Positions 25,292 to 39,470 are shown, counted from the first letter of the stretch. The stretch is DNA of 64,000 nt from Microbacterium sp. B35-30 (GCF_010634855.1 NZ_MWLQ01000021.1:1-64000); one strand, 5' to 3'. A program made the numbers and translations. The notes: a model not told the origin generated them from the letters alone.

Positions 25292-25707
25292 ATGGGTGTC
25301 GTAGCGACGGAGACACCGCTGCTTGTCTACTTCTCGAGCGTGTCGGGCAACACCGCGCGCTTCATCGAGAAGCTCGGAGCACGCGCGCTCCGGATCCCGC
25401 TCCATGCGACGGATCCGGCGCTCGTCGTCGACGAGCCGTACGTCCTCGTGACACCGACCTATGGCGGAGGCCAGGGGCGCGGCGTCGAGAAGGGCGCCGT
25501 TCCGAAGCAGGTGATCCGGTTCCTCAACGATGAGCGCAACCGGCGCCTCATCCGCGGAGTGATCTCCGCGGGGAACACCAACTTCGGCGAGCACTTCTGT
25601 CTCGCCGGCGACATCATCAGCCGCAAGTGCCACGTGCCGCACTTGTACCGGCTCGAAGTATTCGGCACGCCTGAAGATGTGGAACGCGTGAACGCGGGAT
25701 TGGAACG

Positions 25708-25723
<16 letters not shown>
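25292..25723 (+). CDS. nrdI: Flavodoxin-like NrdI
   Basis: The protein has 143 aa. The FMN phosphate loop SSVSGNT (15-21), TPTYGGG (54-60) and [11 protein letters not shown] (92-102) identify NrdI. It generates the superoxide or peroxide used to assemble the Mn(III)2-Tyr cofactor in NrdF. Its 3' end overlaps nrdE by 16 nt, so the two are tightly coupled. Confidence 0.95.
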
Positions 25724-28864
<3,141 letters not shown>

Positions 28865-28882
28865 GGCCGGACTGAAGACACC

Positions 28883-28922
28883 GAGGACGGATGCCGCGAC
28901 CCGCGGCATCCGTCCTCTCTTT
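28883..28922 (+). terminator. Strong intrinsic terminator of nrdHIEF
   Basis: A perfect 16-bp stem (28883-28898 with 28902-28917), arms starting GAGGACGGATGCCGCG, with the 3-nt loop ACC and a TCTTTC tail. The arms consist of the heptamer GGATGCC and its complement GGCATCC. Confidence 0.85.
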
Positions 28923-29279
28923 CGTTGCCGGCGCTGGCAGAAGGCGCCGCGTGCTCGGGTATCGGCAGAGTCGCGTAATAGACGGCCGTCGATGCTGTCT
29001 CTTGAGTGGGGGATGCGCCGGAGCCCCGGTCCGGCATCCCGGCCGTGGGTCCCGAGCCCGCGGCTACCGGGGGCGCCGGCATTCTCGCGTCGGCCCCCCG
29101 GTCAGCCTCTCGCTCCGCCTCCCGGTCGACTATCTGCTCCCTCGGCCGGCTCCATCGTGAAAGCGAATTCCCCTGGAGCAGGTGACACGGAGCCCCCGGG
29201 TTCCTACAGTTGTGGCAGCGGCGTCTGGTTGTGGGAACCGCCGCCGCCGGCGGTGCACGCGGCGGAAGGGGACCTTGCC
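28923..29279. other. Intergenic region between nrdF and the collagen-like gene
   Basis: I see no convincing gene. The collagen-like gene's frame stays open back to 28992, but that translation is Pro/Arg-rich with no signal or domain and no ribosome site. The promoter of the next gene should lie here but no clear hexamers stand out. Confidence 0.45.
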
Positions 29280-29990
29280 GTGGACAGTGAAGCCCGTCCG
29301 ACAGGTGGTTCCGGTAGCGCGCATGCGGCGGAGCCTGCGCCCGCGCCGGCGGGTACGGCTGTGACGCGCACCACTCTGGTGTGGTTCGGGCTGGGCTTCG
29401 TGCTGCTCTCGTTCTTCGCGGCGTTCCTCGGCTCGTGGCTCGCGCGATCGGTCGATACGGCCGAGCCGGCGCCGTCGGCGTCGGCGTCGGCGACGCCGGC
29501 TCCCGACTACGAGGAGGCGCTCGCGGAGATCCTCCCGGCCGGCTCGGCCGTCCGGGCGGGATCGGGCGCGCCGGAATCGGGCAAGGGGTACGAGGGCGAC
29601 GTCTACATCGACGTCCTCACCGCCGACGTGTATCTCTTCCAGGACGACTGGACCTTCGTCGGCAACATCCGCCAGTCGGCCGCCGAGAACCTCAGCGGCG
29701 AACAGGGGCCTGAAGGCGCGCCGGGTGCGCAGGGCGAGCAGGGGGAGCAGGGGGAGCAGGGGGAGCAGGGGGAGCAGGGGGAGCAGGGGGAGCAGGGGCC
29801 GACCGGAGCGCCCGGCACCCAGGTGACGCTCGGCACGGCGGCCCCCGACGCCGCGGACTGCACTGCGGACGGCGACGTGTTCATCGACACCGCAGCGGTG
29901 CAGTTCTACGAGTGCGCCGACGGCGCGTGGGCGCTGTTCGGCCCGACGCCGGAGTCGGAGCCGGAGACCGAGGCGGAGCCGACCGAGTAG
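29280..29990 (+). CDS. Membrane-anchored protein with collagen-like Gly-Glu-Gln repeats
   Basis: The protein has 236 aa from GTG 29280, preceded by GGAAGGGG. Layout: short cytoplasmic head (1-30), one membrane helix (about 31-55, [20 protein letters not shown]), a Pro/Ser/Ala linker, a first compact segment ([18 protein letters not shown]), a collagen-like stretch (about 138-180) of GPEGAPGAQ then seven GEQ triplets and GPTGAPG, and a second compact segment ([19 protein letters not shown]) similar to the first. The pattern G-D-V-(Y/F)-I-D-...-Y resembles head regions of bacterial collagen-like proteins, so the outside part may trimerise. Role unknown. The GEQ DNA is an exact 9-bp repeat and may vary in length. 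Confidence 0.75.
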   Translation: MDSEARPTGGSGSAHAAEPAPAPAGTAVTRTTLVWFGLGFVLLSFFAAFLGSWLARSVDTAEPAPSASASATPAPDYEEALAEILPAGSAVRAGSGAPESGKGYEGDVYIDVLTADVYLFQDDWTFVGNIRQSAAENLSGEQGPEGAPGAQGEQGEQGEQGEQGEQGEQGEQGPTGAPGTQVTLGTAAPDAADCTADGDVFIDTAAVQFYECADGAWALFGPTPESEPETEAEPTE

Positions 29991-29994
29991 GGGG

Positions 29995-31125
29995 TCAGCG
30001 CCGGGTCGAGGCGGTCACGGTGAACTTCGCGTTGCGCGCGATCTGCCGCGTCGGGCCCACCACCTTCTCGAGTGTCTGCCGGTAGCGCAGACCCGAGTTC
30101 CACACCGTCCACAGCTCGCCGCCGGGACGCAGCACGCGCGCCGCCTCGGCGAACATCTGCGGCGCGATGCCCTCGTGCACGGCCGAGCCCGAATGGAACG
30201 GCGGATTGAGTGCGATGAACGACGCGCTGCCGTCGGGCTGCTCGCCGAGCATGTCGTCGCGCACCACCTCCACGCGCTCGTCCACCCCGTTCGCCCGCGC
30301 CGTCGCCGTCGCCGAGGCGACGGCTGCGGCCGACTGATCCGTCGCCAGGATGCGGAGATCGGGATGCCGCACCGCAAGTCCCGCGGCGATCACCCCCGTG
30401 CCGCACGCGAAGTCGATCACCGCTCCCGGCTCATCGGCGAGTCCGTGCGGTCGGCCGGTCGGCCCCGGCAGATGGTCGAGCAGGAACCTCGTGCCGATGT
30501 CGATCGACGCGCCTGCGAACGCTCCGCCGAAGGCGCACACCACGATGCCGTCGTGGGACGCCCGGCGAGGCGCCGGGTCGCGGCCGTCGTGGGGCTCCCG
30601 CGCCACGAGAACCCGGGACTTCTGCCGCGCGTGGCTGACGTCGAGCCGGCCGAAGCTCTCGCGCAGGACGTCGTTCATGCCGAGCGTCATGTGCTTGATG
30701 CGCCCGCCGGCGAAGACGACGACCTCGGGCGCCGCATGCGCGGCGATGAGTCCCGCGATGTCGCGCAGCGCCTCGAGCGACCGGGGCAGGCGAACCAGCA
30801 CCACCCGTGCGCCACGCACGAGGTCGGGCGCGAGCGGGAGCGACGCGAACGCGCCGCCGAGTCCGAACCGCCCGGCATTGGCGGCCAGCGCTCGTTCGCC
30901 CGTGAGCGGGTCCTGATGGACACGGATGCCGCGGCCGCCGTCCGCCGCTGCTCCCAGGGTCAGTGCGCCGTAGCCGTCGCCGATCACCGTGAGCCCGCCG
31001 TCCCCGACGCCGGCACGCGCAGCGGCTGATTCGTCGAGCAGCAGCCGGTCCGCGGCATCCGTCGCCACGAGGCCCGGAGCCTCGACGTCGGGCCAGCGGC
31101 GCAGTCCGTCGAGTGAGAACGTCAC
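29995..31125 (-). CDS. RlmG/RsmC-like class I SAM methyltransferase
   Basis: The protein has 376 aa: an N-terminal methyltransferase-like domain with degenerate SAM site and a C-terminal active domain with AVIDFACGTGVIAAGLA (motif I, about 230-246), LATDQS, and the base-methylating signature NPPFHSG (about 307-313). This matches RsmC/RlmG, which make N2-methylguanine in rRNA. Which guanine is targeted cannot be told. GTG 31125 has TACCGT 6 nt upstream, a leaderless pattern. It is convergent with the collagen-like gene, stops 5 bp apart. Confidence 0.83.
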   Translation of the reverse strand: MTFSLDGLRRWPDVEAPGLVATDAADRLLLDESAAARAGVGDGGLTVIGDGYGALTLGAAADGGRGIRVHQDPLTGERALAANAGRFGLGGAFASLPLAPDLVRGARVVLVRLPRSLEALRDIAGLIAAHAAPEVVVFAGGRIKHMTLGMNDVLRESFGRLDVSHARQKSRVLVAREPHDGRDPAPRRASHDGIVVCAFGGAFAGASIDIGTRFLLDHLPGPTGRPHGLADEPGAVIDFACGTGVIAAGLAVRHPDLRILATDQSAAAVASATATARANGVDERVEVVRDDMLGEQPDGSASFIALNPPFHSGSAVHEGIAPQMFAEAARVLRPGGELWTVWNSGLRYRQTLEKVVGPTRQIARNAKFTVTASTRR

Positions 31126-31208
31126 AGTCCCACGGTAGCGGGCGGGCGATCGCACCGGAGACCGGCGAATGCGCCGCGTCGCGCGGCAGCCGGACTAGCA
31201 TTCAGCAC

Positions 31209-31637
31209 ATGTCCGAGCGCGCTTTCAGTCCCGTCATCTCACTGCTGACGGTCGCGAGCGTCTGGGACGGCCACCTGGGTGCGCAGCTGCGCGACCTCGG
31301 GCTCACCACCCGCAAGTACGCGCTCCTGGCCCACATCGAGGCGACGCCGGGCATCTCGTTCAGCGAGCTCTCGCGGCGGTCGCAGATCACCGTGCAGTCG
31401 GCTCACACCGCCGTGCAGACCCTCGTCGCCGACGGGCTCGTCGAGGACGCCACGAAGCACGCCGGCTCGGCGTCCGACCTGCGGGTCACCGCGCGGGGGA
31501 GTGACGTGCTGGAGGCGGCGCAGCAGCGCCTCGCCGCGCTCGACGCCGACCTCACGCGCGACGCCCCCGCCCTCGCCACCGCGCTGGAAGGTCTGCACGA
31601 ACAGCCGTACACCGCGGCCGGTGGGCCCGCCCGCTGA
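31209..31637 (+). CDS. MarR-family transcriptional regulator
   Basis: The protein has 142 aa with the MarR winged helix: LGLTTRKYALLAHIEATPGIS, ELSRRSQITVQSAHTAVQTLVADGLV and the wing SASDLRVTARG. It lies 39 bp upstream of DUF3817, and palindromes at 31640-31673 between them suggest that it represses the second gene. A short leader is likely. The inducer is unknown. Confidence 0.86.
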   Translation: MSERAFSPVISLLTVASVWDGHLGAQLRDLGLTTRKYALLAHIEATPGISFSELSRRSQITVQSAHTAVQTLVADGLVEDATKHAGSASDLRVTARGSDVLEAAQQRLAALDADLTRDAPALATALEGLHEQPYTAAGGPAR

Positions 31638-31639
31638 CC

Positions 31640-31673
31640 TTCAGGTCGACTGAAGTCTTTCAGTTAGACTGAA
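31640..31673. promoter_or_regulatory. MarR operator, two palindromes
   Basis: TTCAG-GTCGA-CTGAA (31640-31654) and TTCAGT-TAG-ACTGAA (31659-31673) are perfect inverted repeats 19 bp apart centre to centre, with a third ACTGAA shared at 31648-31654 in direct orientation. The second contains the -10-like TAGACT (31665-31670) of the downstream GTG-initiated gene, so binding would block transcription. Confidence 0.7.
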
Positions 31674-31676
31674 GGT

Positions 31677-32141
31677 GTGTTCCGCAACCCTCACTCCCTC
31701 TTCCGTGCGCTCGCGATCGCCGAAGCGATCTCGTGGACGCTTCTCATCGGGGGTCTCATCCTCCGTGCCGTCACCGGCTGGGCGCTCGGTGTCACGATCG
31801 GCGGCGGCATCCACGGCTTCGTCTTCCTGTCGTACGCCGCCACGGCGATCCTCGTCGCGCTGAACAACCGCTGGCCCGCCTGGCCGGCCGTTGTCGCGCT
31901 CGTCAGCGCCGTCATCCCGTACGCCACCATCCCGGCCGAGCTGTGGCTCCAGCGCAGCGGGCGGCTGGCCGGCGCCTGGCGGCTCGAGCCGACCGACGAC
32001 CCGCGGGACGGCGCCTGGTACGACCGGCTCATGCGGTGGTTCCTGCGGCGCCCGTGGGTGCTCGCCGCGCTCATCGCCCTCGCCGTGGTGGCGCTGTTCG
32101 TCGTGCTGCTGATCCTCGGGCCGCCGGGGGGCCGCGACTGA
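31677..32141 (+). CDS. DUF3817 family membrane protein
   Basis: The protein has 154 aa. Three N-terminal helices form the DUF3817 domain (LFRALAIAEAISWTLLIGG, GGGIHGFVFLSYAATAIL, VALVSAVIPYATIPAELWL), and a fourth helix lies at the C-terminus (about 124-147). The family is membrane-located and functionally uncharacterised. GTG 31677 is 6 nt after TAGACT, so the message is probably leaderless and directly controlled by the MarR operator it overlaps. Confidence 0.83.
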   Translation: MFRNPHSLFRALAIAEAISWTLLIGGLILRAVTGWALGVTIGGGIHGFVFLSYAATAILVALNNRWPAWPAVVALVSAVIPYATIPAELWLQRSGRLAGAWRLEPTDDPRDGAWYDRLMRWFLRRPWVLAALIALAVVALFVVLLILGPPGGRD

Positions 32142-32154
32142 CGGTCGCCACCCG

Positions 32155-32255
32155 TCAGCCGGACCGCTCAGTCGCCGCGGCCGGGTAGCTCAGTCGCGCG
32201 GCGGGCGGACCGCTCAGTTGCTCGCGGCTCGAAAGCTCAGTCGCGCGGCGGGAGC
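32155..32255. repeat. 22-24-bp tandem array repeating the glyoxalase 3' end
   Basis: Minus-strand stop-codon complements TCA at 32237 (real gene end), 32214, 32190, 32168 and 32155 each sit in copies of GCTCAGTCGCGCGGCGGG or degenerate forms. In the gene this sequence encodes PPRD-stop. Period is 22-24 bp apart from the last, shorter step (13 bp). Confidence 0.8.
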
Positions 32256-32608
32256 TGCTGCAGCGTCCAGGTGTTGCCGTCGGGGTCGTCGAACTGCACG
32301 AACCTGCCCCAGCCCTGCTCGTCGACGCCTCGTGCCTCCACGCCCACGTTCCGCAGGTGGGCGAGCGCCTCGTCGGCGTCGGGGACGACGACCTGGATCG
32401 TGTTCTGGCGGCCCGGTTCGAGATCGTTGCCGAGGCCGGTGCCGAACGCGATCGAGCAGGCCGACCCCGGCGGCGTCATCTGCACGAACCGCAGGCCCTC
32501 GAAGGGGACCTGGTCGTGGTCGGCGTGGAATCCGATCCGCTCGTAGAACTCCTTCGCCCGGTCGACGTCGGTGACGGGCACGAAGATGAGCTCGATCTTC
32601 CAGTCCAT
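32237..32608 (-). CDS. Glyoxalase/bleomycin-resistance (VOC) family protein
   Basis: The protein has 123 aa with the paired beta-alpha-beta-beta-beta modules of VOC proteins (FVPVTDVDRAKEFYERIGF, VVVPDADEALAHLRNVGVEA, FDDPDGNTWTLQQ). Only some metal-ligand positions are evident (Glu in IELIF, Asp in FDDPDG), so it may be a metal-independent binding protein or a lyase. ATG 32608 has AGAGGAGAG upstream. Confidence 0.85.
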   Translation of the reverse strand: MDWKIELIFVPVTDVDRAKEFYERIGFHADHDQVPFEGLRFVQMTPPGSACSIAFGTGLGNDLEPGRQNTIQVVVPDADEALAHLRNVGVEARGVDEQGWGRFVQFDDPDGNTWTLQQLPPRD

Positions 32609-32733
32609 GGTTCTCTCCTCTGAGACGCGGTCCCCCCGAGTGACGAGGCTACGCCGCGCCACCGACGTCGACGCGGGCGGAGTCCGGGGGAAACCGAAAG
32701 GGAAGGGAATACCTGCGCGCGGGTGCCGTTGAA

Positions 32734-32782
32734 CTTGACAATCCCTGTATCAAGTTCAAAACTTGATGCTCGATCACTCAAG
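32734..32782 (+). promoter_or_regulatory. HspR promoter with two HAIR-like elements
   Basis: HAIR consensus is CTTGAGT-N7-ACTCAAG. CTTGATG-N7-ACTCAAG (32762-32782) matches 12 of 14 and CTTGACA-N7-TATCAAG (32734-32754) matches 10 of 14. The -35 TTGACA (32735-32740) lies in the first element; AAAACT (32758-32763) after 17 bp is the -10. Repressor bound here would cover the whole promoter, relieved on heat or misfolding stress as for dnaK and clpB of other actinobacteria. Confidence 0.78.
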
Positions 32783-32798
32783 TTTCAGGAGAGACGGA

Positions 32799-35375
<2,577 letters not shown>

Positions 35376-35391
35376 GCTGAGCACCACCTCT

Positions 35392-35428
35392 GCGAGAGGC
35401 GCCGCGCCTTCGGGCCGGCGCCTCTCGC
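35392..35428 (+). terminator. Terminator of the Clp ATPase gene
   Basis: A 13-bp perfect stem GCGAGAGGCGCCG / CGGCGCCTCTCGC (35392-35404 with 35416-35428) extended inside by GCC-TTCG-GGC tetraloop, 16 bp after the stop. No T-run. Confidence 0.75.
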
Positions 35429-35451
35429 CGTGTCGCGGGACGTCTGTGACC

Positions 35452-35472
35452 CGGCGCCCGGCGCCCGGCGCC
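35452..35472. repeat. 7-bp tandem repeat near the DUF72 3' end
   Basis: Three exact copies of CGGCGCC (35452-35472) lie 10 bp beyond the minus-strand stop of DUF72. Simple repeat, no gene sequence is copied. Confidence 0.6.
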
Positions 35473-35482
35473 CGGATCGGCG

Positions 35483-36202
35483 TCAGGCCTCCAGCATCCG
35501 TTTCAGCGTGATCGCGTTGCGGACGGCGTTGCCCTCGCCGTCGTTGTTGAAGTACGCCTGCACCTCATGCCCGCCGCGCTCCCATTCGCGGATGCGCTCC
35601 GCCCACCAGGCGAGGTCGTCGTCGGAGTACGAGCCCCCGTACAGGTGCTCCGGATCGGGGCCGTGCAGCCGCACGTAGACGAGGGGAGCGGTGGCGCGCA
35701 GGACGCAGGGCAGCCGCGCGCCGCTCATCACGCAGTACGCGGCGCCGTGGCGCTCGAGCATCGCGAAGACGGCGTCATCCACCCACGACGGATGCCGGAA
35801 CTCGATCGCCGGGCGGGTCCACTCCGGCAGCTGCGCCAGGAAGTGCTCCAGCCGCGCGTCGTCGCGCTCCATCGCCGGGTGCAGCTGGACGATGAGCGGC
35901 CCGCGGCGGCCGTAGAGCTCATGGAGTCCCCGCGTGACCCGCGAGATCCAGACCTCGGGATCGCGGAGCCGCCGCGCATGGGTGAGGCCGCGCGGCGCCT
36001 TGACGGCCATCTGGAAGCCGTCCGGCATCCGTTCTCGCCATGCCGAGAACCTGGCGTCGGCCGGCCAGCGATAGAAGCTGCCGTTGAGCTCGACCGCGTC
36101 GAACGCCGCGATGTACTGCGAGAGCCAGTGGCTCTGGGGCCCTTCGTAGAGCACACCCCGCCAGTGGGGATAGACCCAGCCGGATGTCCCGATGCGCGCC
36201 AT
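35483..36202 (-). CDS. DUF72 domain-containing protein
   Basis: The protein has 239 aa, a TIM-barrel-like DUF72 (YecE family) protein: RIGTSGWVYPHWRG at the N-terminus, VELNGSFYRWP, FQMAVKAPRGLTH, and VYVRLHGPDP near the end. Function not established. Start ATG 36202 overlaps no neighbour; it is divergent from the LLM operon with 137 bp between. Confidence 0.85.
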   Translation of the reverse strand: MARIGTSGWVYPHWRGVLYEGPQSHWLSQYIAAFDAVELNGSFYRWPADARFSAWRERMPDGFQMAVKAPRGLTHARRLRDPEVWISRVTRGLHELYGRRGPLIVQLHPAMERDDARLEHFLAQLPEWTRPAIEFRHPSWVDDAVFAMLERHGAAYCVMSGARLPCVLRATAPLVYVRLHGPDPEHLYGGSYSDDDLAWWAERIREWERGGHEVQAYFNNDGEGNAVRNAITLKRMLEA

Positions 36203-36339
36203 CCCCCCAGCGTGCGCGGTGGGCGCGGTACGAGCGACGGGGTTGCGTCGGCGCGCCCGCCGCGATAACCGCGTGCGGCGGTCGGCCAGGCGTCCCGCGT
36301 CAGGATGCGCGTGTCGGCGACCGCTGACAGAGTGGGGGG

Positions 36340-37215
36340 ATGACCCGCATCGGCGCGATCTTCAACCCCTATACGCACGCTCCCGACGAGTTCCGTGACG
36401 CGGTGCTCGCCGCCGAGTCCGCGGGCCTCCCCGAACTGTGGATCTGGGAGGACTGCTTCCGGCAGTCCGCGTTCGCCACGGTCGGCGCGGCGCTCGCGTG
36501 GACCGACGCCCTGCGCATCGGGATCGGCATCGCGCCCATGCCGCTGCGCAACGTCGCCGCGACCGCCATGGAGCTGGCGACCATCGAGCGGCTCTTCCCC
36601 GGCCGCCTGCTGCCGGGCGTCGGGCACGGCGTGCTCGACTGGATGGGACAGGCGGGTGCGCGGGTGGCCTCGCCGCTGACGCTGATGCGCGAGTACGTCC
36701 CGGCGCTGCGAAGCCTGCTCGCGGGCGATGAGGTCACCACGGCCGGGCGCTACGTGTCGCTCGACGGCGTGCGGCTCGACTACCCGCCGGCGAGCCCGCC
36801 GCTGGTCTACGCGGCGGCCGAGGGCCCCAAGACGCTCCGGCTGAGCGGCGAGGTCGCCGACGGCACGGTGCTCGACAGCGGGCACACCGCCGAGGAGTAC
36901 GCGACCGCGACGGCCGCGATCCGCGAGGCGCGCGAACTCGCCGGGCGCGGCGGCCGCCACGACGTGGTCGCCTACGTCGTCACGGCGTTCGGCGCGGATG
37001 CCGAGGCGCGGGCGATCGCGGACGTCGGCGACAAGCCCGACCCGGCCGAGCGCGCGCTGTGGGGCGATCCGGCGCAGGTCGCCGCCGGCGCGCAGCGGTT
37101 CTTCGACGCGGGGGTCGACGACGTGATCCTCCTTCCGGCCTCCCGCGGCGACATCGCCGAGTTCTACCGCGGGGCCGCCGACGTGGCGCGCCTGGTCGCG
37201 GCGGACGCCTCGTGA
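36340..37215 (+). CDS. LLM-class flavin/F420-dependent oxidoreductase
   Basis: The protein has 291 aa, a luciferase-like monooxygenase fold: ELWIWEDCF, GIGIAPMPLRN, GRLLPGVGHGVLDWM and PPLVYAAAEGPKTLRLSGEVADGTVL follow the barrel strands in order. It likely uses F420H2 or FMNH2; the substrate is unknown. It is the first gene of a four-gene run and overlaps the next by 4 nt (GTGA). ATG 36340 is likely leaderless or weakly initiated (GGGGGG upstream). Confidence 0.85.
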   Translation: MTRIGAIFNPYTHAPDEFRDAVLAAESAGLPELWIWEDCFRQSAFATVGAALAWTDALRIGIGIAPMPLRNVAATAMELATIERLFPGRLLPGVGHGVLDWMGQAGARVASPLTLMREYVPALRSLLAGDEVTTAGRYVSLDGVRLDYPPASPPLVYAAAEGPKTLRLSGEVADGTVLDSGHTAEEYATATAAIREARELAGRGGRHDVVAYVVTAFGADAEARAIADVGDKPDPAERALWGDPAQVAAGAQRFFDAGVDDVILLPASRGDIAEFYRGAADVARLVAADAS

Positions 37216-37976
37216 CGGCGGCGCTGTCCCTCGGGATCGCGGCCGCCGCAGGCCCGGACCTCGCGGAGCGGGTGGCACCCGCCGCCGAGGCGGCCGGATT
37301 CCACGCCCTCTGGGTGAACGACACACCGGGCCACGACGCGCTCGCCGTGCTCGCCGCGGCTGCCACCGCGACCGAGCGCCTGGTGCTCGCCACGGGCGTC
37401 CTGCCGGTGGACCGCCGCACCCCCGACGACATCGCCGTCGCGGCGTCGGGCCTCCCGGCCGGCCGCCTCGTGCTCGGCATCGGCTCGGGGCAGGCGCGCA
37501 GCGGCGCGGTGGAGCTGGTGACGGATGCCGCGGCCGCGCTGCGCCGCCGCACCGACGCGCGCGTCGTCGTCGGTGCGCTGGGCCCGAGGATGCGACGGGC
37601 AGCGGCTGCGGCATCCGATGGCGTCCTGCTGAGCTGGCTCACCCCGCAGACCGCCGCCGCGCAGGCCGCGGAGGCGCACGCGATCACGCCGGAGACCCAC
37701 GTCGCGCTGTACGTGCGCACGGCCGTCGACGACGCGGCTGTCGCCGCCCTCGACGAGGAGACTGCCCGTTACGCCGGCTACCCCGCGTACGCCGCGAACT
37801 TCGCCCGACTGGGTGTGGACCCCGCAGAAACCGTGATCCGTCCGGCAGTGCTGCGCGACCGGATCGCGGCCTACCGGGCCGGCGTGGACGAAGTCGTGCT
37901 GCGGGCCATCACGCCGACGGGCAGCGCCGACGATCATCTGCGGTTCATCGACGCGATCGTCGAGGCCGTCGCGTGA
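37212..37976 (+). CDS. LLM-class flavin/F420-dependent oxidoreductase, second copy
   Basis: The protein has 254 aa and is a shorter LLM protein (usual size about 280-340): ALWVNDTPGHDALAVLAAAA, GRLVLGIGSGQA, VVVGALGPRMRRAAAAASDGVLLSWL and a His-poor C-terminus. The barrel seems trimmed between strands 5 and 6. GTG 37212 overlaps the stop of the first LLM gene, so the pair may work on one substrate or form a heteromer. Confidence 0.82.
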   Translation: MTAALSLGIAAAAGPDLAERVAPAAEAAGFHALWVNDTPGHDALAVLAAAATATERLVLATGVLPVDRRTPDDIAVAASGLPAGRLVLGIGSGQARSGAVELVTDAAAALRRRTDARVVVGALGPRMRRAAAAASDGVLLSWLTPQTAAAQAAEAHAITPETHVALYVRTAVDDAAVAALDEETARYAGYPAYAANFARLGVDPAETVIRPAVLRDRIAAYRAGVDEVVLRAITPTGSADDHLRFIDAIVEAVA

Positions 37977-38401
37977 TGCGCGTCATCGCCCGGTGGGCGC
38001 TCGCGGCGCTCCTCGTGGTCGCGGGCGCCTCGCACCTGACCTGGGGCCGCCGCGGCTACCGCATCGTCGTGCCGGACTGGGCGACGCGCCTGCTCCGCAC
38101 CGACGAGGACACCATCGTCGTCGCCTCAGGTGTGGTCGAGCTGATGCTCGGCGGCGCGCTCGTGGCGCTTCCGGCTGAGCGCCGCCGCGTGGGCTGGGTC
38201 ATCGCGGCGTTCTTCGTCGCGGTCTTTCCCGGCAACGTCCATCAGTGGCGCACCGGCAGGTCGGCGCCGATGCTGCGCACCGGCCGGGCACGGTTCGTGA
38301 GGCTGCTGCTGCAGCCGCTGCTCGTGGCCTGGGCGCTGTGGAGCGCCGACGCCGTGCCGGCCCGCCGCGCCCGTCCGAGGCGGAAGAGGTCGCGCCGGTG
38401 A
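37976..38401 (+). CDS. DoxX-like small membrane protein
   Basis: The protein has 141 aa with four membrane helices (about 5-22, 43-63, 68-88, 108-125) and a basic Arg-rich tail (ARRARPRRKRSRR). The first helix block ASHLTWGRRGYRIVVPDW and NVHQWRTGRSAP resemble DoxX/DUF417-type membrane proteins. ATG 37976 overlaps the preceding stop by one base (TGATG); a GTG at 37973 is equally possible. Confidence 0.72.
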   Translation: MRVIARWALAALLVVAGASHLTWGRRGYRIVVPDWATRLLRTDEDTIVVASGVVELMLGGALVALPAERRRVGWVIAAFFVAVFPGNVHQWRTGRSAPMLRTGRARFVRLLLQPLLVAWALWSADAVPARRARPRRKRSRR

Positions 38402-38411
38402 GGCAGGGTCG

Positions 38412-39404
38412 ATGAGCCGACCGGTCGCCGTCGTCGCGGGCGCCTCGGGCTTCGTCGGTCGCGCGCTCGTGCGAGCTTTCGCCGAGGACGGCTACGACGT
38501 GCGCACCATCGGCCGGGCGGGCGCCGACGCGACGTGGCCCGATGCCGACGGCATCCGCGCCCTCATCGACGGCGCGGCGATCGTGGTGAACCTCGCGGGC
38601 AAGTCGGTCGACTGCCGCTACACCGACGAGAACCGCGACGATATCCTGCGTTCGCGCGTCGAGACCACCCGCGCGCTGCGTCACGCCATCGAGGGCGCCG
38701 CCGCCCCGCCGCCGCTGTGGCTGAATGCGAGCACGGCGACCATCTACCGCTACGCCCTCGACCGGCCGCAGACGGAGCAGCAGGGTGAGCTCGGCACGGG
38801 GTTCTCCGTCGACGTGGCCCGCACCTGGGAGGACGAGTTCTTCGCGGCGAGTCTTCCGTCCACCCGTCGGGTGGCACTGCGCATGGCGATCGTGCTCGGC
38901 GACGGTCCCGCGACGCGCAGCCTCGTGCGGCTGGCCCGTGTCGGACTCGGCGGTCCCCAGTACGACGGATGGTGGTTCCCGCACACGCGCTATCGCGGCA
39001 TCGGCCCGGAACCGACCGGTGACGGTCGCGCGCCGCGCCACCGATCGCGCGGCCGGCAGCGGTTCAGCTGGATCCACCTCGACGACGTGGTCGGAGCGGT
39101 GCGGTTCGTGCGCGACGACCCGAAGATCGCGGGACCGGTCAACCTCGCGGCTCCCGAGACCTCCGACAACCGCGGGCTCATGGCGACGCTGCGCCGCATC
39201 GTCGGCGCGCCGATCGGACTGCCCGCCTGGCGGTTCATGCTCGAACCGGCGATGTGGGTGCTGCGCACCGAGCCGGAGCTCATACTCAAGAGCCGCTGGG
39301 TGGTTCCCGAGGCGCTCACCGCGGCGGGGTACGGGTTCGCCCATCCCGAGCTGGAACCGGCGCTGCGCGACGTCGTCGCGTCGCTCGGGTCGCGACGGCG
39401 CTGA
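38412..39404 (+). CDS. NAD-dependent epimerase/dehydratase, TIGR01777 (YfcH) type
   Basis: The protein has 330 aa: Rossmann motif VAGASGFVGRALV (8-20), LAGKSVDCRYTDENR (typical of the YfcH/sugar nucleotide epimerase-like family), NASTATIYRY (Ser and Tyr region; the usual YxxxK is not clear), and the C-terminal DUF1731-like LEPALRDVV. There is an insertion of about 40 residues with basic residues (YRGIGPEPTGDGRAPRHRSR). Substrate unknown. It is 10 bp after DoxX, same strand. Confidence 0.8.
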   Translation: MSRPVAVVAGASGFVGRALVRAFAEDGYDVRTIGRAGADATWPDADGIRALIDGAAIVVNLAGKSVDCRYTDENRDDILRSRVETTRALRHAIEGAAAPPPLWLNASTATIYRYALDRPQTEQQGELGTGFSVDVARTWEDEFFAASLPSTRRVALRMAIVLGDGPATRSLVRLARVGLGGPQYDGWWFPHTRYRGIGPEPTGDGRAPRHRSRGRQRFSWIHLDDVVGAVRFVRDDPKIAGPVNLAAPETSDNRGLMATLRRIVGAPIGLPAWRFMLEPAMWVLRTEPELILKSRWVVPEALTAAGYGFAHPELEPALRDVVASLGSRRR

Positions 39405-39470
39405 CGCCGGTCGTGGTCCCCGACGCCTGCGGGGTGGGCGCGTGTCGGGGCCGGGTGCGAGAATGCGGGC

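Noticed and set aside
28992..29279. N-terminal extension of the collagen-like protein
   Set aside because: Pro/Arg-rich translation, no ribosome site, and the GTG at 29280 has a strong Shine-Dalgarno and a sensible topology.
29280..29990. Phage tail-fibre protein because of collagen-like repeats
   Set aside because: It has a membrane helix and is surrounded by housekeeping genes; no other phage gene is present.
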